A stretch of DNA of 64,000 bases from Cucumis sativus (lineage: Eukaryota > Streptophyta > Magnoliopsida > Cucurbitales > Cucurbitaceae). A model generated the notes under the pieces. It was not told where the DNA came from and did not search any database. It saw only the letters and a program-made list of their open reading frames with translations. Shown piece by piece: positions 24,322 to 36,311 of this stretch. Within the stretch, counting starts at the first letter, position 1. Every line of letters starts with the position of its first letter. Both the position numbers and the translations under genes were made by a program. Location: the NCBI RefSeq assembly GCF_000004075.3, contig NC_026660.2, forward strand, positions 27,407,498 to 27,471,497, written 5' to 3'.

Positions 24322-27099
24322 TTTAATTCATATTTGTTTCTTCTTCTTCTTCCACTATATACATGCCAATAGAAATATATTTGGTTTTAAGTTGTAAAAG
24401 GAAGATTGAAATTATCAACAATTTTCTTTTTGAATATATTACAAAGCTTTGAGGTCAAAGATTGAGCTGCCTCTGATCTTACCCTTATAAATAAAAATGA
24501 TTTGTTTATTCACCTTGGCTTATAATATTCACGGTCACGTCTATGTATGGTTAAAATCTTAAAACTGTTAATTGTGAGCTAATTCAAGCATATATAGTTA
24601 ATTGGAATAGTCATTCAGGACACATCAAATAGCGATTCGATTCCACACATTGTAATAGTTGAACTGAAACATCTTGCTGCTGTTATCTTCTAAAACGTAG
24701 ATGAGATGAGGACAGTAATTAATTTCTGTTTACAGAAAATTGGGTGGGGATGAAGAAGTGTAATTCTTCATCATCTTGTCTCTTGTTTTGTCGCTTTTGC
24801 TATCACATCAAATCTTCTATCATCCCAATTTATGAGAACTTAAACAGAGGAATAAATTAAATTCAAGTAAAGGTGGAAGAAGAATTGAATATCGATATAT
24901 TTGTTGTAACAAACAAACAGTATAGAAAGAAACAACCACAAACTTTTTTATGGCTGCAAATTTGCTCACAAAGTTTGGGAACAATCATTTTCAGACGAGC
25001 AATCCCAAATCTAAAGGGCTAAATAGGAAGGAGCCTTAAAAGACAACCACATGAAGCATGGACAAACAAGAACCTGAAGAGAGAGTTGAATGGTGCCCTC
25101 TCAATTGGAAATTATATTTTTTTATATATAAAAAAGGAAATTATAATTGGTTATTAGCCATTACCCTCTCTTTCAAATTTATATATAAAAAGAGTTTAAT
25201 GTTAAGAACCATACTGTATAATTTTAGGAAAATAACAAGCCTAAATTTTCAAATATAGAAAATTAAAAACAAAACAATTTCTCAATTTGTATCCTATTTA
25301 TGCAGTTAGTGAGAAATAACAAATACCTCTTGCAAGTCGTAACCAAAATTTAATGGGCATTATGGGTTTTACTGATTTTGACTTAAATGAGAAATTTCAT
25401 ACCAATTCAATTAAACTAACTAAATTTTATAACGTAGAATAGAAAATTATGTGGATAAAAGTTTCTAACAAATCTATAATTAATTTCAAACCCTTTTCAC
25501 TAAATATTCATATCATTCCACCTAAAAAATTGATATGATTTTTATTTCTTTTACCATCTAAAACTTACACAATGCTACAAAAATATTCATAAATTATATG
25601 TATATTTTAAAAACTTCAATCCACGTTTACACATACGTCTATAATAGAAATCAAAACATTGTCTTACTTTATACTAATTATAATTAAAAACAGTTGATTA
25701 TGGTTTAAGTAAGCCGCAATCAAATAATCATAAACTAATTATAACAACTTCCGTCTATTTCTAAAAGTTTGAATCTGACATTTTCTATAAAATTGAATGG
25801 ACGTTGAAATATGAAAGCTTGAGCAGAATGGGTAATAAATAAGTAAAATTTTAGAATGAAGAATTGAAATATTATTTAAAGCATGGAAGACAAATTTGGG
25901 TTACTTATTCAAGGGTGAAAGGAGTAGTGTTCCCATGTAAGCTGGTGGTGGCAGGCAAAGCCAAGCAATGGGAATTTCCAAGCCATTGTTCTTTTCTTTT
26001 AGCACATCGAAATTGTAAATAGAGAAAAGAACGCCGTTTAATTTTGAAATTTAACGGCGCACCCATTTCGCTCTCTTTCCAAAATCAATTATCAAATGCC
26101 AACTTTGACCTCACCTACCCTCACTTCTATTTTCTTTTATTCTTATTTTTAATAACATATTTTAAATTCGAAAAAAAAGCGAGGGAATTTAACTTTTAAA
26201 AAACATATCAACTTACACTCAATTTAATTTCCTTTTCATCTCAGTGTGTTTATATATTCATGAATATATTCTACTATTTTCTGTGCATTTGAACTTCTAA
26301 TTTTTTCATCCAATCCATTCACTTTTATTAGAAAATCAAATTTACATTCAAAGTAAAAGAAAAATAAAAATTGAATAATTTTATTATAGTTTGTAAATAG
26401 CTACAATTTTTTTACATTTTAAAAAAGAGCTAGAAATGGAGTTTCTAATAATTTTGCACAGTTATATTTGTGAACTAAAATAATAGTCTAATTTTTAAAA
26501 ATGTAGAGTATAATTGGATAAAATAGAAAAGACCAGAAATTGGGAAATCAAAATGAAGTAATTCTATTAGAAAAGAAAAGAATTATGGAAAGAGAAAGGA
26601 GGGAAGGAATATGAAAATCCACAAACAGAGTGGTAGTGACCGAAGAGAAACAAAATTAAGGGAGGCACACTTTTCAAAGAAGAAGAGGAGGAAATCTACA
26701 ATCAATCAAGAAACGACACCGTATTGCATGGTTCCTCGTTTGCTTTCTAAAATATGTACACAGTGTAGAAGGAGTAGAGGAAGTAGGGCCTTGTTTAGAC
26801 GACACGTTGGGAAAAAAGGGAAAAAAAAGGGGAAAGGTAATGCGAAAACTCCAAAACATTCTGGCGTGGAGTGATGTTTCCAAAGAGCGGGGAAGGGTAA
26901 CTGCGACATTTCAACACGGATGAGTGGCACGAGCAAAAAGGGCAAAAAGGAGATAGAAAAGAAGTTTGTTCGATTTTAAAAGAAGAGAGAGGATACCTAA
27001 ATTAAATAAACAAAATAAAGGGTTTCAAATATTTGCGGAGAAGGTGACTGCGTGTGAGACAAGGCGAAGAGGAAGAGGCGGTCGTTTCGACCCTCAAAA
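24322..27099. other. Long AT-rich intergenic region
   Basis: About 2.8 kb without a recognised gene. It contains a near-palindrome at 26032-26059. From about 26600 the DNA becomes purine-rich and grades into the promoter of the gene whose leader exon ends at 27341. Frames at 26611-26874 have no protein character. Confidence 0.45.
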
Positions 27100-27557
27100 A
27101 AAAAAAACTTGGAGAGGGGAATTTCAATTTCTCTCTTTCTCTCTCTCTTCAACTCCTTCCCATTTATCTTCATCCTCTTTTTATCAAGGACGGGGAAGAG
27201 TCTACACAAATGGAATCCATACTCTGAAATGGGACTTTCTCTTCTCTTTATCAGCTTATCGTCGACTCCTCCCCGATCCTCTGCTTTCCTTCTTCCCTCT
27301 TGCGCCTAGGGTTTTTCACCCCCACCTCCTTCTTTGTTGAGGTATGTTCTGTTCTGTTCTGGGTTTTTGTTTTTGTTTCAATCTCAGGGATTTTGTTCGA
27401 TTTATGGAGAATCTTGATTTGGGATTTTTTATAATCTTTTTTTCTTTTTTCTTTTTGGGGTTTGAGGGGTTGGGTGTGCGCGCCATCTGAAAATCCTTGA
27501 TGGGTTTTATTGGGATTTCTTTTTTCTTCTTTTAATTTTAAGTTTTCGTACAATTTC

Positions 27558-27588
27558 TTTTTTTTTTTTTGGGGGGGGGGGGGGGGGG
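27558..27588 (+). repeat. T13-G18 homopolymer junction
   Basis: Thirteen T are followed directly by eighteen G in the leader intron, on the transcribed-sense strand. Such G runs are length-unstable, can form G-quadruplexes and are prone to sequencing error. Confidence 0.9.
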
Positions 27589-27824
27589 TCTTTGTTTTGA
27601 ATTGAAACCTTCTCATGTTTGGTTGGAGGTTGAGCTTTGTGATTTTTTTTTTCGAATTTATTGGGTTTGATTTCTTTTTCTTTTTCCATTTAGATTTGTT
27701 TTTGGTGTGATTACTTTGTGCAATAACTAGTTATTAAGATGTTCTTTATGGCTGATTAGCTATGATTTTCTATTTGAATTCTTTTAATTTCAGGGTTTTG
27801 TTTTTTTGTTTTAATTTTATAGAA

Positions 27825-28175
27825 AAGATTTGACTGAATAGGACTATTGTGGGATGTGTTTACTTTAGCCTTTTTTTTTATATTGTTTTTAAAATAGTGT
27901 AATTTGATTGATGTTTTGGCATCACTTTATCAATGTTTTTTAAAATTTGGCTGAATGGGATGAGGTGTGGTTACTTTAACAATATTTTTTGTTATAAATT
28001 AGTGCAGTTCGATTGAGGTCTTGACATTACTCAAGCAATGGTTTGTACATTGTTTTTTAAAATTTGGCTGAATGGGACTATTATGGGATGTGTTTACTGT
28101 AGTAATGTTGTGTTTTAAATTAGTGCAATTCAATCCGGGTCTTGGCATTATGTATACTAACTGGTTTTGGTGCAT
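27825..28175 (+). repeat. Three tandem copies of an about 117-bp unit
   Basis: The anchor ATTTGRCTGAATRGGA recurs at 27828, 27945 and 28062, each followed by a G-T-rich TTTACT..TA segment, a T-rich stretch and a TTAGTGCARTTCRAT..TTGRCAT segment. Copies differ by substitutions and small indels. The array runs almost to the 3' splice site. Confidence 0.8.
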
Positions 28176-28191
28176 CTTCGAATGCAGAATC

Positions 28192-31100
28192 ATGCCGACA
28201 TTCACTACAATTGCATTGGACAGGTTGTTAGAACCTGGAACTACGAAATCTATTGATAAGTCCCTTCCTAAACCTAAGCCTGCTTTGACCTTTAACCGTG
28301 CTCCAAGCTCGAAGTTGGAGAGGAGGAATAGCACATCAGTTGCTGATAGAAAAGTTCAGCGGCCTCAAATAAAGCCAGCACTCTATACCACCCCCGAGGC
28401 AACTCCTCTTCCGGATTCACCATCTTCCTTCCCTCCTTCCCCTTATATTGTAAATCACAAGCGACGTGGGCCTCGTCTCTTGAAGAGTTTCTCTGAGGAT
28501 GATGTCTCTCGTAAAAAGAAGAATGATAAGGATGTAGGAAATGGGAGCGTGAAGGGTTCTGATGGCAGTGATGTAAAATTGACTGAGGGTGCTTCTGTCA
28601 CTGTTAACACACCTATTCCAGACAAAGATGGAGACAGAAATGGTCTAGATTGTGCTAGTAGTAGTAGTGTCGGTGAAAATGGGTGTGTTGGTGGTGATCA
28701 TGGTGCTACAGCCGTTCAACTAGTAAGCAGTCACAATAATCATGAAAGCAGTATAATGACAAGTAATGGTATTGCTCAGGAAAAGGATTCATTGAAGGTT
28801 GTGTCAAATTCAGAAAGTACTGGAGATAATGAAGACTTCTTTGATCCACATGATTCTTTGAGTGTTGCAAGTAACACAGATGGAGAGGATAATGGTTTTG
28901 AACGTTCAGCTAAGTTTGGTACTCCTATGGGTGAATTTTATGATGCTTGGGAAGGTAAGTATGGGTCTTTGAATTGAAAATATTATTCTGGCATATATTT
29001 CTTGATCCCAATAGTTTATTCTACAGATTGCTCGGGCCTCTTAATTAGGCAATTTACTTGTTGGTTGTTGGTACTTCATTTGTCATTGTTCAAAAATTGT
29101 TTTGGACTTTTATAGTGCAATAAACTTTCTTTTTTCATTATTCATTTTTTAATGTTGTAGAATCTAATGTAACTGGGTCAGTCATTGTATGAAAGTCATT
29201 GTGGTTAAGTTGGACTATTAGATATTCTATGATGAAATATAGAGATCATGCTAGGTGAAAGATTGGGTATGGGATGAAATGTTGAATTTTTTTTTTTTTA
29301 TATATGTGTTGCCTTTGAACTACTTGCATAAATTATGATTGCTAGCTTGAATTCAACTTCAACACTAATGTCCTAGTTTTTTTCTGCAGAGCTTTCCTCT
29401 GAAGGGGTGCTACAACCATCTATTTCTGATACTGAACCCGATCTACGTGAAATGAGACTATTGATGGAAATAGAGAAACGAAAGCAGGCTGAGGAAGCAC
29501 TGAATAAATTGCAGTGCCAGTGGCAGAGGCTTAGAGCACGGTTATTGCTTGTAGGATTGACCCTCCCTTCAGATCCCACAGTAGCCACAGAAGAGAAGCA
29601 GTTAGATTCTGACCCTGCTGAAGAATTGTGCCAACAAGTTAATCTTGCCAGGTTCGTGTCAGAATCTATTGGGAAGGGTATAGCGAGGGCAGAGGTGGAG
29701 ACTGAGATGGAGGCGCAGCTTGAAGTCAAGAATTTTGAGATCGCTCGATTGCTGGACCGGCTCCATTACTATGAGGCAGTGAATCATGAAATGTCCCAGA
29801 GGAATCAAGAAGCTGTAGGTAAGAAATCTGTAAACCTTGATTTATTTATTTATTTATTTATTGATAGAAACAACTACATTCATTGAGAAAAAGTTAAAGA
29901 ATACGCATTCAAAAACCAAGCCCACATAAAAAACCCCTAAAGAAAGAGTTTCCAACTAGGTAAGATATTGCCAAGAAAGTAACTATAAAAAGTCGAAACT
30001 AAAACCCAAAGTGAAACATGATACGTCACCAACTATTAAACCTTGCTAGGGTTTCTCTCTGCACCCGGAACACTATTGTTCCTGTCTCCCTGAAGATCCA
30101 CAATAAAGCCCACACCTATGTGAACCAAATAAAACACACGATCTTTTCCTTTGGAAGGAGCAAAATACCTTGATTGTTATTTGTAATTTCAATCACTCAA
30201 TGTTGGTACCTTGACCTCCCTCTCTCTATTATTTTAAGGGTGGTTGCTGTTGAGGGGTTCGTTATATTGTGTGTTTAATTTCTTTATGTTTAATGACTTT
30301 TACTCTGTTTCTTGGACCTCTTACCCACTTGCCAAGTTGCTACTGTATCGAACTTCGAACTTCTTTCTAATATATAGAGAGAAATAGTAAGCGATTAGGT
30401 TACTGTAATGACTGGATTAGAATTTTTATGCATATAATTAAAGGCTTCCAATTAAGAGGCGCATGAGAGTAACAATTATTAACAAGGAGGCGTGGTTCTT
30501 CTTTCTTAGTCATTCTTACATGCAAAGTTAGGGATGAAGGCCTGTAACGATGGAAATGATTATTAGTTAGGAAGAAGCGTGTTTTATCATAGGATTATTC
30601 TTACATGCAAAGTAAGGGATGAAGGCCTCGGCCAGTCATTGGATTCCACTTAGTTGACATGATCACACGTTCCACTCAGAAGATGCAACTATTTCAAACA
30701 GTGTCCATGATTAGTGAAGCTTATATTATCAAAAGAAAGTTGTAGTCTGTGGTTGACCTGATGTACTTCCAGAAACAATGCAAATGCAGTGAACAGATCA
30801 AAGATTACTGTTGTCTACTGTTGACAAATTTCTTATGACCATTCTGAATATTCCAGTATTAGTTTAAGGCGTGATCCACTGGTAGCGATGCATGTTTCAC
30901 AGTTTGTTCCCTTGTATCGACTTGCAAGTTCAACTGAAATAATGGATCTCAAAGGAACGTAACAACAAAGTACTTGTATGTAAATCTTCAACCAGTTCTA
31001 CTTTATTTCCATGGATACTAGAGGGGTCCTTGTTCCAATTAGTTGTGGGTTGTCAAAAATGTGCAAGTGCGTCAAGCTATATAAGCTCATTGGCAGGAGT

Positions 31101-31562
31101 TCCACTGGGTGTAGGTCTAGATGTAGAGCAGGATTCCTTTAGATCCGTTGGTTCCTTTACATCCCATTGTCCTTCCATTTGGTCTTGATGTTTTTTTTTT
31201 TCTGTCATAAATTGTTAAGTGAAGCATTAAAAAAAGTAATCAAACGGTGGTGAATAAGATCTTCTTTCCATAAATTATTCCTGGACCACGTGATCTACCT
31301 CTTTAAGCTTCAGTTCTCTGTTCTAGTTATGCGTGGAATGGTCTGTACTGCTGGTTAAGCTTTGTCTGTGTTTATTTGGTTGTCAGATTTAGCACGGCGC
31401 GAAAGGTTAAGAAGGAAAAGGAGGCAGAGATGGATCTGGGGTTCGGTTGCCACTGCAATCACACTTGGCACTGCAGTCTTAACTTGGTCGTACCTTCCAT
31501 CGGGGAAAGATTTGCCATCCAGCAACAATTCGAAGTCCGAGCATGATGATGTAACAGATTGA
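28192..31562 (+). CDS. Coiled-coil protein with C-terminal membrane anchor, function unknown
   Basis: Three coding exons, 28192-28954, 29390-29818 and 31387-31562, join in frame to 455 aa. The N-terminal half is Ser/Pro-rich and disordered, with a block TPEATPLPDSPSSFPPSPY followed by NHKRRGPRLLKSFSE near 63-102 that I believe is conserved in plant homologues. Residues about 270-390 form heptad-like Glu/Lys/Leu-rich helices (EMRLLMEIEKRKQAEEALNK). A basic stretch RRERLRRKRRQR precedes one hydrophobic segment, WIWGSVATAITLGTAVLTW, near 413-431, with a short hydrophilic tail. This is tail-anchor topology, suggesting a cytosol-facing protein on an organelle or ER membrane; that is inference. I do not recognise a named family. 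The last intron is 1.57 kb and holds repeats. Confidence 0.85.
29838..30120 (-). mobile_element. Probable antisense LINE-like 3' fragment in an intron
   Basis: The stretch starts with a TTTAT repeat, as an inverted A-rich tail would, followed by TTCATTGAGAAAAAG and a run rich in CCAAGCCCACA. I remember closely similar sequence as a dispersed repeat in cucurbit genomes. The right boundary is not visible and no coding part is preserved here. Family assignment is tentative. Confidence 0.35.
30512..30628 (+). repeat. 32-bp direct duplication
   Basis: ATTCTTACATGCAAAGT followed by AGGGATGAAGGCCT occurs at 30512-30543 and 30597-30628 with one mismatch, 85 bp apart, inside the last intron of the gene at 28192. 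Confidence 0.8.
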
Positions 31563-32944
31563 TAAATGCTGACACAAGACTTAGCTTATGTACCGTGTTA
31601 TAGAAAGGAAAAATAAAAGGAGCTATACAGCCAATCATACATGTGGTGTAATGTTGATATCAAATGTTGCTTTTGTCAGAAGTATTCTCTTCCCCAAGGT
31701 ATAGTTCTTATAAATCGTCGGCCCCTATAATTTAAAGGTGGAAGGGGTTGATTCTTGATATTCTTTTCTTCTTTTTTCAAGATCTAACAGGGTTATAACA
31801 CCTGAAATTTTGGCAATGTCATGCAATGAATGATATACAGTCTGTTTACTGCTAACTGTAGTTGAATTATTTCTTTGAGCATCAAATATTTGAAGAGAGG
31901 GCTTGGAACTCTCTAATGAAGTCTCTGAGTAATGCTCTTATCAAATTTCTTCTTAGGATAATATCTGAGTTTGATGGCATGGTGTGGATGTATCAACTAA
32001 GCTTTTAATGTTTGCAGATTGATGCATTAAATTGGTGTTTTGTTCAGTTCATTGAAGGTTGGGGACTGGCTTCATGCCTTGTTAGCATGTAAGTGGGCCC
32101 TTTTAGGTCCATTTTTCTTGAATTGACCTTTCAATTTATTAAAAAATTTCAAACTTGACAAGGCAAAAGTTCGATGCAATTGAACATGTACTGTTAAAGT
32201 TGATAAAAATAAAAGCTAATTTGAAAACAAATCAAACATTGCATTGGCATTGGCATTTTGTAAATCTTTAAAAATGCTTGTTCGACTAAATTCTAAGTAC
32301 GTGCCTCTCACCTTTTTATCACATATTCTCCAATACCAATTCACGGAATAGGATTCGCCTTCGAGATGCTTCCTCAGTGAAATGGTGGTTATCGGTTTCA
32401 AATTAACACATTTTCCATACTTAAAAAAGTTAAATAATTCATACTTAAAGTGATGAAAATCATGTTCGTTACTTCAAAACTACTCCATCTAATATTTGAA
32501 TTTGATGTATTGTCTTGGTCATAAGCTTTTCAACACAATTTTATCAAGTTTACTGTAGAATTTGAAAGATTGAAGATCTGGAGTAATTTAAAGATTGGAT
32601 GAAAGTGATTTTTGCTGTCATATATATGAGGCCTGAATTAGGCCTAAGCCCATGAAAAGTGGTTGGTTAGAGAGACGAAGCCCAAAAGAAGAAAGTAGGT
32701 ATGAAAAAGATAAGATATGGTCGGAGTGGTGGGGAAGAATTAGAGTGGGAGGCTGTACTGTGAACAATTAAAACCATCACACTTGTCTCCTTCCGTAGAT
32801 TGCGCCTAAGATTTTCCCATTTAAAGACTAATCTTTCTCCATTTTCAACCTTCTATAACACTTTTTCAGTGATAAAGTTTCAATTTTCATACCAAAATTT
32901 CATGAAATGGGAAACTTTCAATCTTCCCAACCCCAATTGAAATA
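31563..32944. other. Intergenic DNA with a possible promoter
   Basis: The first few hundred bases are likely 3' UTR of the upstream gene. At 32630-32690 there are TAGGCCTAAGCCCA and a second AGCCCA, site-II-like motifs usual in promoters of housekeeping genes. No transposon ends are seen. Confidence 0.4.
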
Positions 32945-33136
32945 ATGAGCTATAATAACAAAAAATGTGAAATAGTGACCAAGGATGAAGAAATCTTCAT
33001 GGAGGGGAGTGAAATAATGATGGCACCTGTTGAGGACTCTGTTTCACTGCTGGGAAAATGTGGGTCAGCCCATTTTTCAGAAATCTCCAAAGTGTTTGCG
33101 TCAATTGCCGTGTCCACCAAAGAGATCTGCCTTTAA
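32945..33136 (+). CDS. Possible small protein of 63 aa, unknown
   Basis: An ATG at 32945 opens 63 codons (MSYNNKKCEIVTKDEE...). It lies downstream of site-II-like promoter motifs at 32640-32690 and a TATAAC at about 32854, and is richer in GC than its flanks. The peptide is acidic in its first half and has no signal peptide, membrane segment or recognised domain. A 12-codon frame (MGNFQSSQPQLK) ends just before it. Support is weak; it could be part of a non-coding transcript. Confidence 0.22.
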   Translation: MSYNNKKCEIVTKDEEIFMEGSEIMMAPVEDSVSLLGKCGSAHFSEISKVFASIAVSTKEICL

Positions 33137-33668
33137 TGTGATTTAACATTGTTTCCATTCTTGTACTATCTTCTCTACCAAATTTTTTGTCGGTAGGAGG
33201 GTTAGAGTTTGATTAGAACCCGATTCAGGTATAAATTGGCCTAAATTGTCCAAATTGGAAGTCCAAATATGCTAATGCCTGCAATCAATGCATAATCATA
33301 GATTGAAAAGTGTAACAGTCAAATTTCAATGAAAATAAGACAATCGAGCGTCTTCCACTAAGATTTCTCAACGCCTGCAATTTCCCATCTTTGGTTTCTT
33401 TTCCTTTTCCTTTTCTCTTTTTGTGGGGCTCATCAAAAAGTAACCTTGCTATTTAGTTAAGAGAATAGAGAGGGTGAGGAATGATACCATCTTCACTCCA
33501 CCGGTGACTGTAGTTTTTTAGTTGTCTTTATATTGCTTTTCTAGCGGTTGATAAGAAGACAAATTCTCAGCTTCTAATAAAGCTAACTGCTCAAACATCA
33601 TTCTTCATTTATGCTCAGAAAGTAACCAAAGCTCTTCCATTCTCATTGGTAGCACAGGAAGAACAGAT
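33137..33668. other. Probable mannanase promoter
   Basis: About 530 bp with no gene. The stretch before 33669 is expected to hold the promoter and leader of the mannanase; I see no distinct element beyond T/C-rich tracts near 33398-33420. Confidence 0.35.
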
Positions 33669-35492
33669 ATGAAGCTTTGGGTTTTGGCTCTGTTGCTGGC
33701 TATTTTCATCCATGGGGTTGCAGGAGGAGATGGTTTTGTCAGAACTGGAAGAACTCGTTTTCTGTTGAATGGAAGTCCTTACTATGCAAATGGCTTCAAT
33801 GCCTACTGGTTGATGTATGTTGCTTCCGATCCATCTCAGAGGTCGAAGGTCTCCGCTGTGTTTCGTGAAGCCTCGAGCCATGGTCTTACGGTTGCAAGAA
33901 CTTGGGCTTTTAGTGATGGTGGATATAGACCTCTTCAATATTCCCCTGGAAATTACAATGAACAAATGTTTCAGGTATTTCAGGATTCAGGCCAACTGTT
34001 TTCTGTCTGTTATCTATTATGTTTGCTTTATTTAACTTTCTCTTTCACAGGGGATGGACTTTGTTGTAGCTGAGGCCAGAAGGTTTGGAATCAAGCTGAT
34101 ATTGAGCTTAGTTAACAACTACGAAAACTTTGGAGGAAAAAAACAGTATGTAAATTGGGCAAGAAGTAAGGGGCAGTACCTAAATTCTGATGATGATTTC
34201 TTCAGAAACCCAGTTGTGAAGGGATTCTACAAGAATCATATCAGAGTAAGATAAATTGCCAACTTTTTTTTTCCTTTTTCTTTCGGTTATTTATAGAATG
34301 AAAGAAGTAAAGGAGACAGGGACCCTGAAATTTATGTCTGGCAATTTGTCGATTCTAAGTCTCATTTCATGTTTCTTCAGACCGTTCTTAACAGATACAA
34401 CAGGTTCACCACAATTCATTACAAGGATGATCCAACAATAATGGCTTGGGAGCTTATGAATGAGCCTAGATGCACATCAGACCCATCCGGAAGGACAATC
34501 CAGGTGAGTTGTAGCTTTCCCCCTTAACGGATCTGAGATGTAGCTAATGCATTTATTGTATCAGAAAAAGCTTCTTTGAAGCTCAATTGCTGTCATTATC
34601 CAGGAATTAATATGCTCTATTCCATCAGAAGGACAGATGTCTTATGTTTTAATAGTTCATCTGATGAAATCTTTAAAGCTTACACTGTTTTAAATATAGG
34701 CTTGGATTATGGAAATGGCTTCCTTCGTGAAGTCCATTGATAGAAACCACTTGCTGGAAGCTGGTTTAGAAGGATTCTATGGACACTCATCACCACAGAG
34801 AATGAGACTCAACCCAGGTTTCAACATTGGTACAGACTTCATAGCAAACAACAGAATCCCTGGCATTGATTTTGCAACTCTTCATTCCTACCCTGATCAA
34901 TGGTGAGTAAATCACCCTTGTCTACTTCATAGCTACAAAATCTTGAATGTTATATGACGTTTCCATTACATGGGTTTACCTATCTGATTCACTATAGAAG
35001 AGTTTAAGAGCTAAAACCAATCTAAGAGGGTTCTAATAAAATTTCTGGATTCAAACTCATAGGTTATCAAGCTCAAATGATCAATACCAGCTTTCATTCT
35101 TAAACAATTGGATTTCAACACACATACAAGATGCAGAGTCCATTCTACGTAAACCAATCCTGCTCACAGAATTTGGAAAATCATGGAAAGTTCCAGGTTA
35201 CAGCACAAACGAAAGAGACCTTCTATTCAACACAGTATACTCCAAAATATACGCATCGGCGAGAAGGGGAGGCGCCGCCGCCGGAGGCCTATTCTGGCAG
35301 CTACTGACGGAAGGAATGGATTCTTTTCGCGATGGATACGAAATAATTCTGAGCCAAAACCCTTCAACGGCGAACGTGATTACTCAACAATCTCGAAGAC
35401 TGTATCAAATCAGAAGGATTTATGCTAGAATGCGAAATATCGAGAGGTGGAAGAGGGCAAGGGCGGCAAGGGGGAGACGAATAGGAAATTGA
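33669..35492 (+). CDS. MAN7: Mannan endo-1,4-beta-mannosidase (GH5)
   Basis: Five exons, 33669-33974, 34051-34245, 34381-34503, 34700-34902 and 35063-35492, join in frame to 418 aa. The N terminus [19 protein letters not shown] is a signal peptide, so the enzyme is secreted to the wall, where it cuts the backbone of mannan and glucomannan. GH5 family 7 landmarks are clear: [12 protein letters not shown] near 38-49, [23 protein letters not shown] with the acid/base Glu at 195, a HSYPDQW segment, and LLTEFGKS with the nucleophile Glu at 312, then GGLFWQLL. The sequence follows Arabidopsis MAN7 closely as I recall it. The last exon is unusually rich in GC and ends in a basic tail ([12 protein letters not shown]). 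Both catalytic residues are present, so it should be active. Confidence 0.94.
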
Positions 35493-36311
35493 GAAGAGAA
35501 AAGAACTTAGTTGCAAAATGGACAATCTGGGGTTGTGCTTTAATGGCGGATAAAGAGGATACTGGGGAAGGGTTTCTGTCTTTGAGATGAATCGTTCTTT
35601 CGTCCAGGAAGAAAGCTGAGACTTTTTTTTTTGGTGTGGTTTTTGATGTGGGGTTCGCAAGTTCTTATAGATATAAGTATAAATCATATAAAAGAAAGAA
35701 ACTGAAAGTAGGATCAAAGGAAATGAGTTTGATGGAGTTGGGTATGAATGGCTACTTGACTCCAAATTTCATACACACAATGTCGTTTGCTGGTTTGTGA
35801 TTGTGTTTTTAGTATTGTAACTTAAAATCTAAGATATGTATTTACCATGAATGCTTTAATGCATTGTTATTAATTATGCTATATCTTAAGATATGATGTG
35901 AAGAAATTAACGTTTCAATAAATCCTTTTTCCTATCAAAGTCTAATATTTCTTAGGAGCTTAAGGAACTAAGCAATTCGTTTTGATTTCTACTCAGATTT
36001 CAAATCGAATTGGTTCGTTCGTTGGGTTTGCCTGACCCCAAGAGTTAGTCTACCTCTTCGCTCGTTCAGTTGCCACTCTGCTCTATCCCCTTCCATCTGC
36101 CACTGTCACTTCCATTCTTCGATCGGTTGGCTCTCTCTTGGATAAGTAAATCACCTAACTATATTGGACACAATTCTCATATCACCGCATAAAAGAAAAA
36201 TGAAATCAACAATTGTATTAAATTATTCGAGCACCTGTTCACCTCGAGAAATGAGACGAAGAATCACATCCTACTGAAGCATGTAGGATAATAATGTACA
36301 TGTAACTACAA
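35493..36311. other. Convergent intergenic region
   Basis: About 820 bp between the 3' ends of the mannanase (plus) and the phosphatase (minus). It should hold both 3' UTRs. No other feature is seen. Confidence 0.5.

Larger units (their letters stand above)
27100..28187 (+). other. Leader exon and leader intron of the membrane-anchored protein gene
   Basis: A C/T-rich leader ends at a donor (TTGAG|GTATGT) at 27341. The intron 27342-28187 ends at AATGCAG, four bases before the ATG at 28192. The leader start is not fixed by the sequence. The intron is T-rich and carries a T13-G18 run and three tandem copies of an about 117-bp unit. First introns in plant leaders often raise expression; a role here is inference. 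Confidence 0.6.

Noticed and set aside
26611-26874. 87-codon Lys/Arg-rich frame
   Set aside because: Composition follows the purine-rich promoter DNA; no family resemblance.
35364-35765. 133-codon minus-strand frame across the mannanase 3' end
   Set aside because: Overlaps the real last exon in antisense and shows no protein family character.
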